Part shown: one piece after another, positions 63,979-64,000 of the stretch
How the letters are laid out: every line of letters begins with the position of its first letter
Position numbering within the stretch: the first letter of the stretch is position 1
Origin: Floricoccus tropicus
GTDB taxonomy: Bacteria > Bacillota > Bacilli > Lactobacillales > Streptococcaceae
Direction of reading: 5' to 3'
NCBI RefSeq assembly: GCF_001832905.1
Contig: NZ_MKIR01000021.1
Location: forward strand, 1-64,000
Length of the DNA stretch: 64,000 bases
Position numbers and translations under genes: made by a program
The notes under the pieces: model-generated
What the model was told of the DNA's origin: nothing
Seen by the model: the letters and a program-made list of their open reading frames with translations, nothing else
Database searches by the model: none

Positions 63979-64000
63979 TAAGAGCTTAGGCTCTTATTTT
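63977..64000 (+). terminator. Terminator of mntH
   Basis: AATAAGAGC / GCTCTTATT stem followed by T at the window edge. Confidence 0.8.

Overview
The window reads as chromosomal DNA of a low-GC Gram-positive coccus of the family Streptococcaceae (Lactococcus, Floricoccus or Streptococcus-like). The evidence is the gene neighbourhoods (glnR-glnA, gltB-gltD, chorismate mutase followed by tandem clc genes, rpsF-ssb-rpsR, ylbF-ylbG, rsmD-coaD-PDZ protease, 5'-nucleotidase-yutD-rlmN), streptococcal-type small families (DUF1912, DUF2316, DUF960), AT-rich codon use, strong AGGAGG-type ribosome sites and compact Rho-independent terminators. No rRNA, tRNA, CRISPR array, integrase or transposase was seen.

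Layout. 1-1390: 3' end of a wall glucosaminidase plus a small membrane protein. 1454-9369: nitrogen assimilation (glnR, glnA, gltB, gltD). 9386-12096 (minus): chorismate mutase and two CLC-F type (fluoride/proton antiporter-like) paralogues. 12170-14358: free methionine sulfoxide reductase and dnaX. 14397-17483 (minus): DUF2316 protein and a fused binding-protein/permease with its ATPase, preceded by a lysine riboswitch and terminator. 17583-21791: uppP, rpsF-ssb-rpsR, DUF960, rsuA-like, recX. 21861-23209: an Xre regulator with two two-helix membrane proteins and a dead third copy. 23290-27280 (minus): NADH oxidase, then a lactonase / YczE / glucose 1-dehydrogenase cluster that could oxidise glucose to gluconate. 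27579-32688: rlmD, EamA exporter, GNAT, DUF1912, MepB, ClbS/DfsB and a glycosyltransferase-like protein. 32696-36203: a valine T-box operon carrying a small GIY-YIG protein before valS. 36204-39274: a carboxypeptidase gene bracketed by two copies of the valS 3' end. 39682-41537: four tiny membrane proteins and a membrane-anchored protein. 41676-49524: PLD/DEAD helicase, tandem kinase-like NTPases, rsmD-coaD-PDZ protease, a methyltransferase, a GNAT. 49617-52676 (minus): BlaI-BlaR1-BlaI locus with duplicated blaI. 52878-58412: 5'-nucleotidase, yutD, rlmN, ahpC, ahpF. 58569-64000: DUF1129 protein, ylbF-ylbG, a lipoprotein, a nitroreductase with copper-type operator boxes, and mntH behind a DtxR-type palindrome.

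How the genes work together. Most of the window is housekeeping with legible control elements: riboswitch, T-box, cop boxes, cre-like site, DtxR-type box and BlaI-type operator. The accessory interest is in three places where a gene or its 3' end is duplicated around a neighbour (valS/VanY, mepB/clbS, blaI/blaR1), in the GIY-YIG gene under valine T-box control, in the lysine riboswitch on a transporter that would otherwise be called a glutamine transporter, and in four genes whose -10 box lies only 6-7 bases before an ATG with no ribosome site, suggesting leaderless mRNAs. I did not find one single clearly new multi-gene system; the best candidates for something undescribed are the valS-flanked module and the T-box GIY-YIG gene.
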